64,000 nt of DNA, taken from NCBI GenBank assembly GCA_037367355.1, contig CM074697.1, positions 186,001-250,000 on the forward strand, given 5' to 3'. Below are positions 31,081-42,800 of this stretch, one piece after another. Within the stretch, counting starts at the first letter, position 1, and each line of letters begins with the position of its first letter. The notes under the pieces were generated by a model that was not told the origin of the DNA, made no database searches, and saw only the letters and a list, made by a program, of their open reading frames with translations. The DNA comes from Neoscytalidium dimidiatum. Its lineage: Eukaryota > Ascomycota > Dothideomycetes > Botryosphaeriales > Botryosphaeriaceae. The position numbers and the translations under genes were made by a program.

Positions 31081-32331
31081 GTGAATATGACGTCTGGAAG
31101 GGAAGAACCTCCGCGTTGGACCGGCAATGCGCTCACTGGTTCTGAGAAAGAAGCATCTATCGACAGACTCGAGCAGCAGACCTTACTCGCACGCTTCGGC
31201 TGCCACAAGGTTCCCAGAGTCGTCACTGCTTCTACGATACTACCAATCACACCTGCAATTCCAGACTGTGGAACGAGTAGGCCGCGGCTTAACTACCTTC
31301 AGCTGATTGCTCTTGCCATCATCAACCACGCGCATCGGTCTCCTACAGGCAGCGAGATCCTTGATTGGATCAAAAATCACTTCAAGTACTTCGAAGAACA
31401 TCCGCTAGCTCTCGCACGCGTGCGCACCACGCTTCGAAGCTTCGTCACGATTTACAATACCCCGATGATTCAACTGTGCTGGAGTAGACTGAGGCATCTC
31501 GCCTTTCCATGGGAATCAGGGCATGTTCTGAATCTCCATCATGTAGTCGTCGTTGGTCATCTTTCGACTTTCTTCCCCACCCATCGCGGTGCCTTCCCAT
31601 TCATACGCCTTCCTGCGGAGTTGCGCGTCAAGGTTTACGAATACGCTCTTGCCTTGCCGTCTCCATCATGGATCGGGTCGTCATCTCGGTTCAGGACAGG
31701 CCTACAAAGGCCTAGAGGGCGTCGTGACTACTTGCACAGTTATGTCGACTATGGTGAAGGCTCCCATTCGTTGGGCTGGAGCTTTTACAGATCTCCACCG
31801 CTCCAAACCGTTCTTGCCCTACTTCAGGTGAGCAGACAAGTCTATGCCGAAGCCAAGCCTGTCTTCTACCGCCTTGATTCGTTCCGCCTCGAACAGTTTC
31901 CTTATGTCGGCACGGATGATTTGCACCGCCTTGCAACTTGTCGGCGATTCCACATCAGGAACCTCCACTTCTACTGCTCGGAGTACCCGGGCAAGGATAT
32001 GGAGTCCATCATTCGATTTGTCTGCGAGTGTCGATAGCTACAGACTCTGATGATCGAGATTCGGTATCTTAACCCACCGTCACCGGGTGAAGACATAAGC
32101 CGGCTCATTGGATTTCGCATGCTCTGCAAGATCCGTGGAGTCAAGGACCTTACCATGAAATGCGCCACTCCACACAGGGACAAATTTCAGAGAATTAAAG
32201 GTTTTCTGGAGCCGCTGCTTACTAGGCCACAGGAGATTCAACCAGAAGTCGGGCGTCATCGTTGCAATAGAACATATGGATTGGTTTGCAAAATCGTTGG
32301 TATCAAGCCGTACAAGGTCTCTAGGAAGTGA
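31081..32331 (+). pseudogene. Forkhead-like / 2EXR fusion protein interrupted by one in-frame TAG
   Basis: The frame encodes 318 aa to a TAG at 32035-32037 and then stays open in the same frame to 32331 (416 codons plus stop). Residues about 67-115 look like a forkhead winged helix: RPRLNYLQLIALAIINHAHR then SEILDWIKNHFKYFEEHP, compare 'KPPYSYAQLIAMAI...LSEIYQWI'. From about 175 a 2EXR/F-box-like segment follows (FPFIRLPAELRVKVYEYALA, then LLQVSRQVYAEAKPVFY). The part after the stop (LQTLMIEIRYLNPPSPGED) continues the 2EXR pattern that usually follows an 'ECR.L' phrase, so the TAG lies in the middle of the domain. Either a recent nonsense mutation or readthrough (context TAG-CTA) would explain this. 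DNA-binding function is inference. Confidence 0.6.
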
Positions 32332-33376
32332 GTAGCCGGTATGAGACTGGTTGGGGGGAAAAGCCGCAGGTTAAAGAAAAGAGTCAAGGAAAGACAGGCC
32401 TACACGGCCAGGAAAACGAGAGAAAGATGCCCGCGGTCCAAGGTTCACGTCTGCTCCAGCGAGATATTTAGGTATCCATAGCGACCGGAAGAAGAAACAA
32501 ATGGTGGAGTGATTAGACGAAGATATAATCTGCGTTGCGTAGGTCTATGCGAAAGCTTTGGTAATAGAAAAAAAGGAAAGGGAGAAAAGTAACGGGAGAC
32601 AGCGTACTATTCGAGAAGGTTATTGAGGGCTTGAGGGTCACTTTCTGCTTGCACGGATATGCGTGAAATAGACATGGCATAGAAGCTCAAAGATTCATTT
32701 GATCAGCCGTGCACCGCACCTCCCGCGCGCTCAATGATTGATCAATGACATCGGTGACTGATCGTAATACTGTCTCAGATCGCAGCAGTTCAAGCTTCCC
32801 ACTTCTATTATCTGCTCATTTCCATTGATCATATAGAGGAGAAATTGGAGTCGTGCATGTCAATGAGGTAAGAATTAGGCGAAGTAAAACAGGAGACTGC
32901 AACACTAAGCGAGGCTATATCAACCGGTCAAAGGATTCCCAGGGAAGGTGCGGAGGCAATGCAAGTCGCCCAATTCATTCGCTCCTTGTGACCTGCTGCT
33001 GGAGGTTGGAAAATGATCTTGGCGGAGCGTGTTTCCAATCATTCAAGCCTTTCTCTCTCTCTTTTTTTTCCGTCCTTGTAGTCCCTTCATTCCTTCGGAG
33101 CATGCACACAGGTCAATAGCACCAACGCAAATAATGTTAAAATCAGCATCAAAGGATTGAAGAAGCAATTACTCCGATTGAAAGAGCGAGCATCATGTAC
33201 ATCATCATCTGCAACCTCAATCTCATCCGTGCGCACAACATATCGAATAGTCTCTCTCATATCAAGACTATCCGTATTTCTTCCTGTACTACGTATTTTC
33301 GCTCTGACTTTTGCGCCGATTGGTCACGTTAAGATCGGGTCCAGGTCCAAGGAGGACCCGCCAGGTCGTCAACCGC
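32332..33376. other. Intergenic upstream side of 2EXR gene end / SOD 3' end
   Basis: About 1 kb with no recognised coding or RNA feature. Short plus-strand frames (32853-33119, 33157-33393) lack any family signal. Confidence 0.55.
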
Positions 33377-34449
33377 TTAGATCGAAGCCTTGAGGACCTT
33401 GAAAGCATCACCGCGGGTACCGAGGAAGCGCTCCTCGGCGACCTTCCAGTTGATGACGGTCCAGATGTTCTGGACGTAGGCAGCCTTGCCGTTGAGGTAC
33501 TGCAGAAGAATAGTGATGTAAGCAAGCACGTGACGGAGATGGTCAATTGCAGCTGTGACTTACCTGCAAGTAGTACGCGTGCTCCCACATGTCGACACCG
33601 AAGATGGGAACCTCGCCAGGGCCAACGACCGGATCCTGGTCCTTCCTGTAACACAAACGACAGACGTCGGTCAGGCGTTCAATAACAAGCAAAGCCATCA
33701 CCCGACAAACTTGATATCGAAGGACCCGAGGCCTCCATGAAACAAGAAGGAGAAAGGGGGAGGGGAACAATGGACACTCACGTCGTCACGATAGCCAACC
33801 GCCCGCCCTCCCCCTCCAGCTTGACCAACCACCCCCACCCGCTGCCCTGAATCCCCAACAACGCCGCCGCGAACTTCTCTCTGAACGCCTCCTCCCCTCC
33901 CCACGTCTCCGCGATCCTGGCCGCCAGCTTGGGCGCGGCGGCCGCGAACTTGGCGTCCGAGCTGTTCGCGGGCGCGAGGTTCTCCCAGAAGAGCGAGTGG
34001 TTGATGTGGCCGCCGCCGTTGAAGCGGAGCGCCTGCTGCAGCGCGATCTGCGTCGGGATGTCGGCCGCAGCCGTCGCCGCGCCGTACTTCTCCAGCGCCG
34101 CGTTCAGGTTCGCGATGTACGTCGCGTGGTGCTTGCTGTGGTGCAGCTCCATGATCTGGCGGGAGATGGCGGGTTCGAGGGCCTGGCGCGGTGCGTCAGC
34201 GGAGGGTGGCCGGGTGGGTTGAGATGGGGTGTCGGGGGCCAGGTGATGAGGTGGTAAGGTGCTGGTGAGTCGTACAGGGTAGAGATCACGGGATGAAGGG
34301 GGGATCTGAAGGTGAGGCACAGATGACGATGGGCACGAGAGGGTGGCCAGAGGGGCTGGAAAAAGGTGGGTTGGAGAGTGGGATCACAAGGAGAAGCTTA
34401 CATCATAGCCGTAAGGAAGCGGCGGGAGGCTGTACTTCTGAACAGACAT
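33377..34449 (-). CDS. Manganese superoxide dismutase, cytosolic type
   Basis: Exons 34449-34402, 34182-33782, 33645-33564 and 33499-33377, 217 aa, all in phase. The protein starts MSVQKYSLPPLPYGYDALEP with the first metal ligand in MELHHSKHHATY, then GGGHINHSLFWENL (second His), GSGWGWLV, and the last ligands in FGVDMWEHAYYLQY. The Gly-rich GGGHINHSLFW loop is typical of Mn forms. Role: dismutation of superoxide to hydrogen peroxide. The mature-length start resembles fungal cytosolic MnSOD, which lacks a presequence. However, the frame remains open upstream to a Met at 34701 that would add 84 residues with a hydrophobic segment (see findings). A 219-nt first intron separates YGYD from ALEP. 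Confidence 0.92.
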
Positions 34450-35107
34450 GGTAGAATTGGAGCCAAGACTGGGGTTGTTGAAGAAGGGCAGCTGAAAGGC
34501 AGAAGCAGAGGTGGTGAAGAAGCAAAGCAGGAGAGTCAGGGAGAGGACGAGAGCAGAGAAGACACTCTGGTGTCCGGGTGAGGCGGGGTTGCGGTTGCGC
34601 GAGACAGCAGGATTACGACACCATGTTGTCCCGCTGCGAGATGCATTTAAGGCAGCGCGCTGGCGGCGGGTGCTGACGGCAGCATCGTGGACGGAAGCCA
34701 TTGTCGTGCGTGCTAGGAGGAGCTGAGATCGAAGTAACGCCGTGAAAGGAAAGCTGTCAGGAGCGCAGAGGTGCGAGGATACCAAGACGACTCAAACTTG
34801 CTCAATCCCCTCGAAACTTGCTCATTCGCGCGCAGGCGAGCCGTTCCGTGAAACAACAACGTGAGCAGTGCGGCGCACCTCACAATCAGAAACACCGGTA
34901 TAAGAGCGTGCGAGCGGGAGCTGAAGGTCGGTCTTCTTCAACAGACAGGCGCGTCGTGCAGCTGCAGAGAGCAGAGACGGAGATACACAAGAAGTCAGCG
35001 TCGCAGATCTGGTGGTGTTGACACTTGGCTGTTGGGCGTGCACGACTCGGACCAATTGGAAGCCTTCCATCGAACCATCCATCCGCATTTCCGCTACCCC
35101 AGACACC

Positions 35108-35635
35108 ATGTGTGGAGGCAACTCGTCTCGTCTTTCCACAGGCGGCACCATCGCCGTCCTGCGCCCTCCGCCTCACGAGTCGCAGTCCTCCTCGCCCGCC
35201 AACTGCAATCTCTTCTTCGACAATCCGAAAGACCAAAGTGGTGGGCGGACGCGCGCCGTCTTCCAAGCTCAGGATGGTAGCTGTTTTGATAGTTTCATGG
35301 GCCACTACATGCTGATCCAGTAAGTCTTTGAGCGCGCCGCTCGTGGGCAGATGCATCCACGTGGTTGTGCAAAGGGCTGACTGCCGTTACCTGACAGCCG
35401 CACTGGAGATCTGCTCGCGCGGCCGCCGCTAAGCGAAGAGGCCCGCGACGCTCTGTACGCCATCCAACTCAAGCCCGCCATCGACGAACACCAGAGTCTC
35501 GCCCAATTCCACCTCGCAGATGAGCTAGACTTCTCCGTCGGCGGAAAGGGAGTCATTGGCCGGAAGGTCTCTATCGTCACCGGCCTTAACGACACTGCCA
35601 CCACCCTAGCTGAAGGCATTATTGGCTGGAACTGA
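35108..35635 (+). CDS. Unknown protein, two exons, 149 aa
   Basis: Exons 35108-35319 and 35398-35635; donor CCA|GTAAGT and acceptor CTGACAG are good and the phase is conserved. The start MCGGNSSRLSTGG follows immediately after a short upstream region. Visible traits: a Ser/Pro-rich stretch, NCNLFFDNPKD, DSFMGHYMLIHRTGDLLA, and a final part ELDFSVGGKGVIGRKVSIVT. No signal peptide, membrane segment or catalytic motif is seen. I do not recognise the family. The gene is divergent from the superoxide dismutase gene (start codons 659 bp apart). The clean intron and balanced composition support a real gene. Confidence 0.6.
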
Positions 35636-36150
35636 CTCAGGCAACTACTGAATTTGGCGTTGGGAGAGCGGGCATCGTCAGGCGTTTCGAGGTCTTCCGC
35701 ATAGCTTCTACATGGCAAATCCATGGGACATGGGAGCCAGGCAATGGCACTCATCATCTGCTTTAATTGAATCTTCTTTCTGCTTTCGACTCTACCGCTG
35801 AACATCATGCAAGGAGGCCTCGCTTGTGACAGGATTGCGACCGCAATTGTTCCCGAAACAAGCAAACATCACCAAGCTTCAGACAGATCTCACAAGAAAA
35901 ACCTTTCTTAATCAAGCATGGAGTGCGAAGAATTTCGATTAGGATTAAATGGCTCTAGGGGCAGCTATGGTAAAGCAAGAACAGAAAGAACAGCAACGGC
36001 ACAAACACCATCCACCAACGTCGTGAACATCCCATGACAACACTCTCATGTCCTCCATTCTCTACTCAGCAGTAACATAGAGACCGATCCTGTGGGTACA
36101 TTTCAGCAACCACATCATCAAATATAGCATGTAAGAGACAGAAGGGCAAC
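35636..36150. other. Intergenic, converging 3' ends
   Basis: Between the unknown 149-aa gene and the But2-domain gene. Nothing beyond probable 3' untranslated sequence. The minus-strand frame 35305-35865 is antisense to the 149-aa gene and is a shadow. Confidence 0.6.
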
Positions 36151-37567
36151 TCACGGGCAGGGGTTGTAGTCCTGGAACCAATGAAGGTAGGTGTCTGAGA
36201 TACCCTCAATGGCAATGCTCAGTACTCCAGGCCTGCAATCTGTCGTGTGAAGAACGTAGCTGTATCCAGCCTCAAACTGGAACTCTTCGCTGATTAGGAA
36301 ATCAGGCGCTGTGTTCCAAGAAATGGACGGCGAGAACTCCTCGGTCACACCGGCCTTGACATAGCCAGATCCCCGCAGCGTGAAGTCTGACGTCTCGAGC
36401 TGGCCCTTGTTTGGAAGCATGAACTTGACGGAACACTGCTTGTCCTCATATTCTTGCGGGATGTCGAACTTGAAATAGGACCTGGTCCTTGCCGAAACAG
36501 TGCCGAAATACTGGGTACCGGGGGCGTAAGTGGGATTGTAGGAGCTTACAGGGACGATCAAATGAGGGAACTGTCGATTGTTAGCAATCTTTTAATATGA
36601 ATACGGACGAACGGTGGAGCTAACCTGCCAGGCGCCCTTGAGAACATCAGGGCACTTCCAAGTCTTGTAGCATTCCGACTTGCCATGGCATGTATCCTTC
36701 TCATGGCCAGTACAATCAGGTCCGGGGCACTTGAGAGAGATGAGCTCGTCCGATTCGGATGTGCACCCAGAAGAGGAAGTACACTCGGGAGTAGGGAGGG
36801 GAGTGGGTGGCAAGATGTCGATGGAAACGGAGCCCTGGCAGGACACTCCAACGCACTCGACATCGTGAGTGGGTGTCTCAGGAAGCGGTTCGCAAGTGGC
36901 TTTGCATTGATCGGCGATGAGAGTGATCAGACTGCAGTAGCCACCAGGGAGCTGAGAGGTGTAGACGTTGTATCCCCCATGATCGCCGGTAGCACAGGCA
37001 TAGAAGCTAGCACTACCGTAGTAGGTGACGATGCCTTCACAGCCGACGTCCCAGCCAGTGAAGGGTGCCTTGCCGGAGTCACACTGGAATTGCTTCTCCC
37101 AACCAGCGATGAGGCATCCGAAGCCGTTCTGGTCGATGAGTCCTGTGGTACACGCAGAGATGTCAGCTTCAAGTGACCAAGAGCAAACACAGGCGCAGAA
37201 GGCAGACATGAGGGAGTGCATCGAGAAGGGAAGGAGCGGGACGAGACACGGCAGCATGAAGAATAAAGAGGCAGCTTACCGTAGTTGTTCTTGTTCAAGC
37301 AAAACCTGGACTTGTCCCGGAGATTCCATTGTCCAACGCGGAGCTGACCGTCAGTGAGCTGCTTTACAGGACCCCAGTAGCCTTCGGATACAGAGCCCTC
37401 GATTCCATAGGCGTCGATGGAGAAGCAGCTGCGGGAAGAGGGGTCAGCAAAGCGCCTCGGATAAACTGAAGTGCGAGGAAGACAAACCAGTCAGACGAGG
37501 CAATGGTCGAAGCAGGAGCAGCATTGGCACCAAGGGCCAGGCCGAGAGCGGCAATGGCAGTCTTCAT
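36151..37567 (-). CDS. Secreted cysteine-rich protein with But2-type C-terminal domain
   Basis: Exons 37567-37488, 37428-37280, 37142-36625 and 36570-36151, 388 aa. A signal peptide leads (MKTAIAALGLALGANAAPAS). An N-terminal CCFSIDAYG.EGSV region follows, with GQL.VGQWNL-type sequence of fungal secreted proteins, then a Cys-rich middle with Ser/Thr/Pro linkers (CSSS.GC, KCPGPDC). The C-terminal 130 residues (FPHLIVPVSSYNPTYAPGTQ, YFKFDIPQEYEDKQCSVKF, SDTYLHWFQDYNPCP) match the 'ubiquitin 3 binding protein But2 C-terminal' family, which despite its name is mostly found in secreted or cell-wall fungal proteins. Function is unknown; extracellular location follows from the signal peptide and paired cysteines. 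Confidence 0.85.
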
Positions 37568-38521
37568 CGTGAGTTGGTGGATGGGTGGATTGGTGGTGTG
37601 TATGAGATGCTAGAGTGGTAATGCAAACAAGTGGGAACGGATAAGCAATGGAGCAAGTGGATAACGCTGCGGGAAGATGATGGATGCTGGTGGAGAGAGA
37701 AGAAGAGAAGATGGAGCTGAGCGATGGGCGAGAAGGACTAAGTAGCCAGCGACGCCAGCGGGAGGCGATTGCTTGCCAGGGAAGGCACCACCCAAGAGAC
37801 CGCATTCCCTCAGCGGGCTCGCTACGGCCACCCCACCCGTAGCTGTGCGCATCTTTGCGAGCAGTTCCTTACGTCTGTGTCCGCGACGCATCACTCAGCG
37901 CACAGCTGCGGCAGTGATGTCCGTGAGAGTGGCCAGCATGACAGCGCCTGTAGCGAGGTCCGCTTTCACACGAACCTGCTCGGGGCAGTGCATCTTTCAA
38001 GTGCAGATCAGCCTGCCGAGCCTGGATGCTTGCGCAACTGAGCTTTCTATATGTCAGTGGGTCTCTGACAAGGCAAGGAGTCTCGCAACTTAGTGGGTCG
38101 CTGCTGGTCAGGCGTCTCACTCTCTCCTCTGGCACCGTCAGTGAAGGCGTGTCGAGCTCATTTTAAGACTTATTCAGCGGCGGAATGCTGATATATACAT
38201 CAGCAGCAGCCATGGTAGCGCACTTTAATTCCTCCAATACTCTCCACTGTACCAGACCTAATCAGGTGCATTGCCACGAAAGTCTTGGCCGAAAGGCAGA
38301 ATTCAAATTTGACTGCATCCAATTCGTACCGCAAGTGCTGCAATGGTAATTACTGTCTTGAGATACCTTGAGCTCTTCAATCTATGTATGTGTCGCCCAC
38401 AGTTGTTGGATTTGACTGGCAATCCGGTGTCCCGGCTGTTGACGCCTCCTTCGTTCGCATTTGACGCCTTCACCATCATCATCCCTCTTCTTCTGCTTCC
38501 CTTTCTTCATGTTACTCTCAG
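37568..38521. other. Intergenic upstream of But2-domain gene
   Basis: No recognised gene. Overlapping short frames occur on both strands (37769-38135) without family signal. A CT-rich stretch at 38470-38520 lies next to the small gene below. Confidence 0.55.
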
Positions 38522-38860
38522 CTATTCTTCACCTAGCGAGACCCGAGCAAAGTCGAAAGTAACCCCCAGGCCCCACCAGCTCTTCGGATAGCCCCGAAGC
38601 TCAGTAGCCTTCTCAAACACCATCTTGGCTCGGCCGAAGTTATCGTCAGTCTCGTCGGCCAGCCACGCGAGGGCTCGTAACGGGCGGATTGGGTAGTCCG
38701 AACACCTCCGGATGTTATCGTCGATGCCGAAATGGTCGAGGGCCATAGTGATCGTCATGCCCCACCGGGCCTGGATGAAGCGGAGCAGTTCGCGGCGGGT
38801 CATGTTGGAGAGATGGAATTTGTCTTGCGGCTTTGCCATAGTATTTACGGCGCTGGACAC
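38522..38860 (-). CDS. Small unknown protein, 112 aa
   Basis: Single-exon frame starting MSSAVNTMAKPQDKFHL; a start at the second Met (38839) is equally possible. It reads like a compact helical protein: MTRRELLRFIQARWGMTI, DHFGIDDNIRRCSDYPIRP, LAWLADETDDNFGRAKMVFE, ending WWGLGVTFDFARVSLGEE. No signal peptide, metal-binding pattern or known domain is visible. Composition and lack of low complexity suggest coding, but there is no intron or family match to confirm it. Confidence 0.5.
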   Translation of the reverse strand: MSSAVNTMAKPQDKFHLSNMTRRELLRFIQARWGMTITMALDHFGIDDNIRRCSDYPIRPLRALAWLADETDDNFGRAKMVFEKATELRGYPKSWWGLGVTFDFARVSLGEE

Positions 38861-39807
38861 AGGAGAATGGGTGGTATGGATCTGCTAGGGACTCGTTGAT
38901 TGGAAGCGTGCAGACAGTCTCGTTGCGGTGGTGGTGAGGTGAGCAGTAGGTTGTAGATGGGCTTCAAGGTGGTAGCTTGAGCATATTGTTCTCGGTACGC
39001 AATAAATGTTTGCATTGAAAGGTGGACTCGATCTTATGCAACAAGGTACTCCAGTGGTGACTGGCTCAGGGCAGCGACGTTGGTGGAGGACGTGGTTGAG
39101 GTTCTGGTAAGACGATGTGTGGAGAGCTGGGTACGAAGAGGGTGGACAGCGGGCTCATCAAATGCCACGAGGGACAGCGTAATGTTTTTATATTTGCGCA
39201 ATTTACACTTGCAGAGGTCTTGGGACAATTGATGACATTGATTGGCTGGTGGAGGTCATACAGAGCGGGCAGGACCATGTTTTCGTCAACTACGCTTGCA
39301 CGTTCTGCTTTAGCTGCTGCCAGAATAGGCTGCCACTCACGTGCTTGTCAGAGCTGCCTTACACCAGCGTTGCACGCTACCATCACTCATGGTATGTACA
39401 TACAACGCGCATCATCGGCCATTTTTCATACTGTCTGCAAATGTTGAATATTGAAGACATTTTTTGTACGGATGCTTTGATGATTCAACTAACTCCTCAT
39501 ACGCACCGGCAGCTTGTAAGCGCAAGGCCTTTTCCGCGCCGCCGTTGAAAATTGCCATCATAGCAGCCATGAGCGGCTCTTGAGTCACCAGGAACAACAC
39601 TGCCAAGTAGCAGCATCGATTTCTTAGCACAAAATTCTGTCAGACAGCCGAATGTATATTCTTCGATGGGGCGTATCTACGAAACGAGCATCGGTAGAAC
39701 TCTCATCTATCTTTTTCTTTCAAAGGAAAGTGCAAATCAAAGATATCCAAACCCACGAATGACGCCGCTATGACCAGACCTTCCAGTCCAATGATGAAAA
39801 CCGATTT
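38861..39807. other. Intergenic between 112-aa gene and 5-oxoprolinase
   Basis: No gene supported. Short frames at 39115-39630 on both strands match nothing I know. Confidence 0.55.
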
Positions 39808-42800
39808 TTACACCGACGTCTCCGCCGTCTCCAACCGCGCCGCCACACTCCCCTTCCTCCACCCCTCCGTGTGATCCCTTTCCCGGACAGCCTTGCTCTT
39901 CTCGCCCACGCGACCCCATCCGCCGCCACCAGGCGTCTTGACGATGATCCGCTCACCGGGCTGCATGCTCGCCGTGTTCTTCGCACCGAGGTTGATGTAC
40001 CGCCACTCCGCCTCTTTATCCACACCGGCACCATTACCGTTCCCATTCGTCACCGTATCCGCGTTCACATCCGCCTTCCCTACATGGCGTGCCCAGATGT
40101 TCAGACCGCACTGCGCGTCCTCGCCGCCCTCGAGGCCGTACGGGTGGTACACCCTGCGCTCGGACAAGATGCTGACTTGGACGGGGATCCTGAACTCGAT
40201 GTCACGCACGACGCCGTCGCCGCCCGGGTGCGCGCCCGCGCCGCCGCTTCCCTCGCGGATGCTGAACTCGCGCAGGATGACCGGGTAGCGGCGCTCGAAG
40301 ACCTCGGCGTCGGTGATGCGCGTGTTGGTCATGTGCGTGTGCACGCCTGACGAGCCGTTCCATGTCGGTCCTGCGCCCGAGCCGCCCGCAATGGTCTCGT
40401 AGTAGCCGAACCCCTTTTGCTCAGCTTGCCCAGCGATGTTGCCCCCGTAGCCGAAGGTTAGGTTGTTGCAGTCGCCTTGAGAGGCAGCGCAGGCACGGAA
40501 TGCTTTGAGTACGACATCGGTGACACGTTGGCTCTGGACAAGAGGTTAGGTTTGCTGGATTATTTGAAGCGTTTGAAGCGGGAGGATAGAGAGGAAGGCT
40601 TACGGTTAGAACGTTGCCACCAACGACGGCAGCTTTATCAGAGGGCGAGAGGAAGGATTTCTTGGGGATCTTGACTTTGATAGGCTTGAGGCAGCCTTGG
40701 TTGAGGGGAATGTCTTCCTTGATCAAGCAGCGGAGACAGTAGATGATGGCGGAATAAGTGACGGCTTCCGGTGCGTTGATGTTACCTGTTACACTTGGTT
40801 AGTACGTTGTCCTTCTGGATCAAGTCGTAAAGAAGCTTACCATAAACCTCAGGGCCGGTCCCCTCGAAGTCGAATACAGCTTCTCCCTTCTCGGCGTCAA
40901 TGGTGACCTTCAACTGGATTGGGCTGCCGTCATCCATATAATCTATTGCCGAGAGATCCTGACCCTCGAAGCGTTTGCTGACTTGCTTGAGCAACTGCTT
41001 CACACTCTGCTCAGCGTTGTTCTGGATACTATGCATGTAGAACTGGACGACATCCTCTCCATAATCCTCAATGAGGGTGCTGATGAGATTGATGCCCTTC
41101 TGGTTCGCTGCAACCTGAGCCTTCAAGTCATTGATGTTGTCGGCCAAGCATCTGGTCCCACTGCATCCCGGGTACTGAGCGGGCTCCTTGTGAAGAAGCT
41201 CTACGATCCTCTCCTCGTTGAAATGGCCTTCCGACACGAGCTTCTCAGTCTTAATGGCCGCACCTTCCTGATACAGCTCCCTCGAGTGCGGGGGCATGGA
41301 TCCCGGAAGGATACCACCGATATCTGCGTGATGGGCACGGGATGCGACGTAGAAGACAATGTTGTCTCCGCTGAAGGCAGGGGTGATGACGGTGATGTCC
41401 GGCAGGTGAGTACCTCCAAACATGGGGTGGTTAGAGACAAAAACATCTCCGCGCTTTAGCTTCCCTTTCCAGATACTCGCTTGTTTCCTCACGCAGGTGG
41501 ACATGGAGCCAAGGTGAACAGGAAGATGGGGAGCGTTGGCAACGAGGCCGCCGTCAGCGTCAAACAGAGCGCAAGAGTAGTCCAGACGTTCCTTCACGTT
41601 TGTACTCACGCTGGTCTTCTGCAGTGCTCTGCCCATCTGTTCAGCGATGGCCATGAAGCGGTGAGCGAAGATACTGAGCATGATGGGATCAACTTCCTTG
41701 GTGTCAACTTTCTTTTCTTGGCTATCGGTCTCGCCAATGTTGATAACAACATGAGTGTTGATGAGGAGTGCAGATGCATCCGGAGTGACGACGATGGTTT
41801 GAGTGCCGTCAGCAATGATGGCAGGTCCTTTGATGCGGTCGCCAGTCGCGAGATCCTCTAACTTATAGATTGGCGTCTCCTGCCTGCCGCCCTCAAAGTA
41901 GACGGAGGTGGTACCATATTGCTTCTCGCCCTTCGCAAGGTTCTTCGGTTTAATTTCCTTTAATTGATCATCAACCGTCTTCTCCAGCCCCTCGAAGGTC
42001 TTGCCAATGCCTCTTGCGCGAACATCGTCGATGATGATGTCTCGATCAGGGAGGGTGAAGCCGAATTCCTGTTCATGCTGCTTGACAAAAGCCTTGCCAA
42101 ATGACCACTGCTCGCCACCATATTGCTTGTCAGCCTCCTCCTTTGACGGCTTGATCACCATCAAAGCAGACTCGGTACCGCGGTAACGCATGTTAAGATA
42201 TTCCTCAAAGTGGATCTGCTCTTCGGAGAAACCCTGATTCTTGAGCGTTGCGGTGGATTTGCTCTTGAGATCTTCCATCTTCTGCTGCAGATATTTCCTT
42301 GTCTCTGCGTCTGTGTCGGACCAAACTTTAGATTCAGGCTCTTGCCTCTCATCAACAACATCAGCCAGGGCCATGCCGTATGCGGAGAGGACGGAGGAGT
42401 AGCGGTGAATGAGAATCTGGGAGATGCCAAGGGCTTGTGCAATAGCAACGGCATGCTGGCCACCAGCGCCGCCAAATGTCGCTAGCCTGTGTTTGGAAGT
42501 GTCGTGACCTCTCGCCTCAGTCAAGGAGCGGATGGGTCTTGTCATGGTCTCATTGGCGATCTTGATAAAACCGTAAGCCACTTCGTCCATCGACATCTGC
42601 TTTTCCTTATTTCCAGCTGCAACCTCCTTGTTTATCTGCTCGGTCAGTTCAGCAAAGAGCTTCTTGCTGGCCTCTGCATCAAGCGGTTCATTCTCGTTCT
42701 TGCCAAAGATCTTGGGGAAGAAGTCGGGTAAGAGCCTGCCGAGGAAGAGGTTCGCATCGGTGATCGTGAGGGGGCCGCCTTTGCGGTAGCAGGCTGGCCC

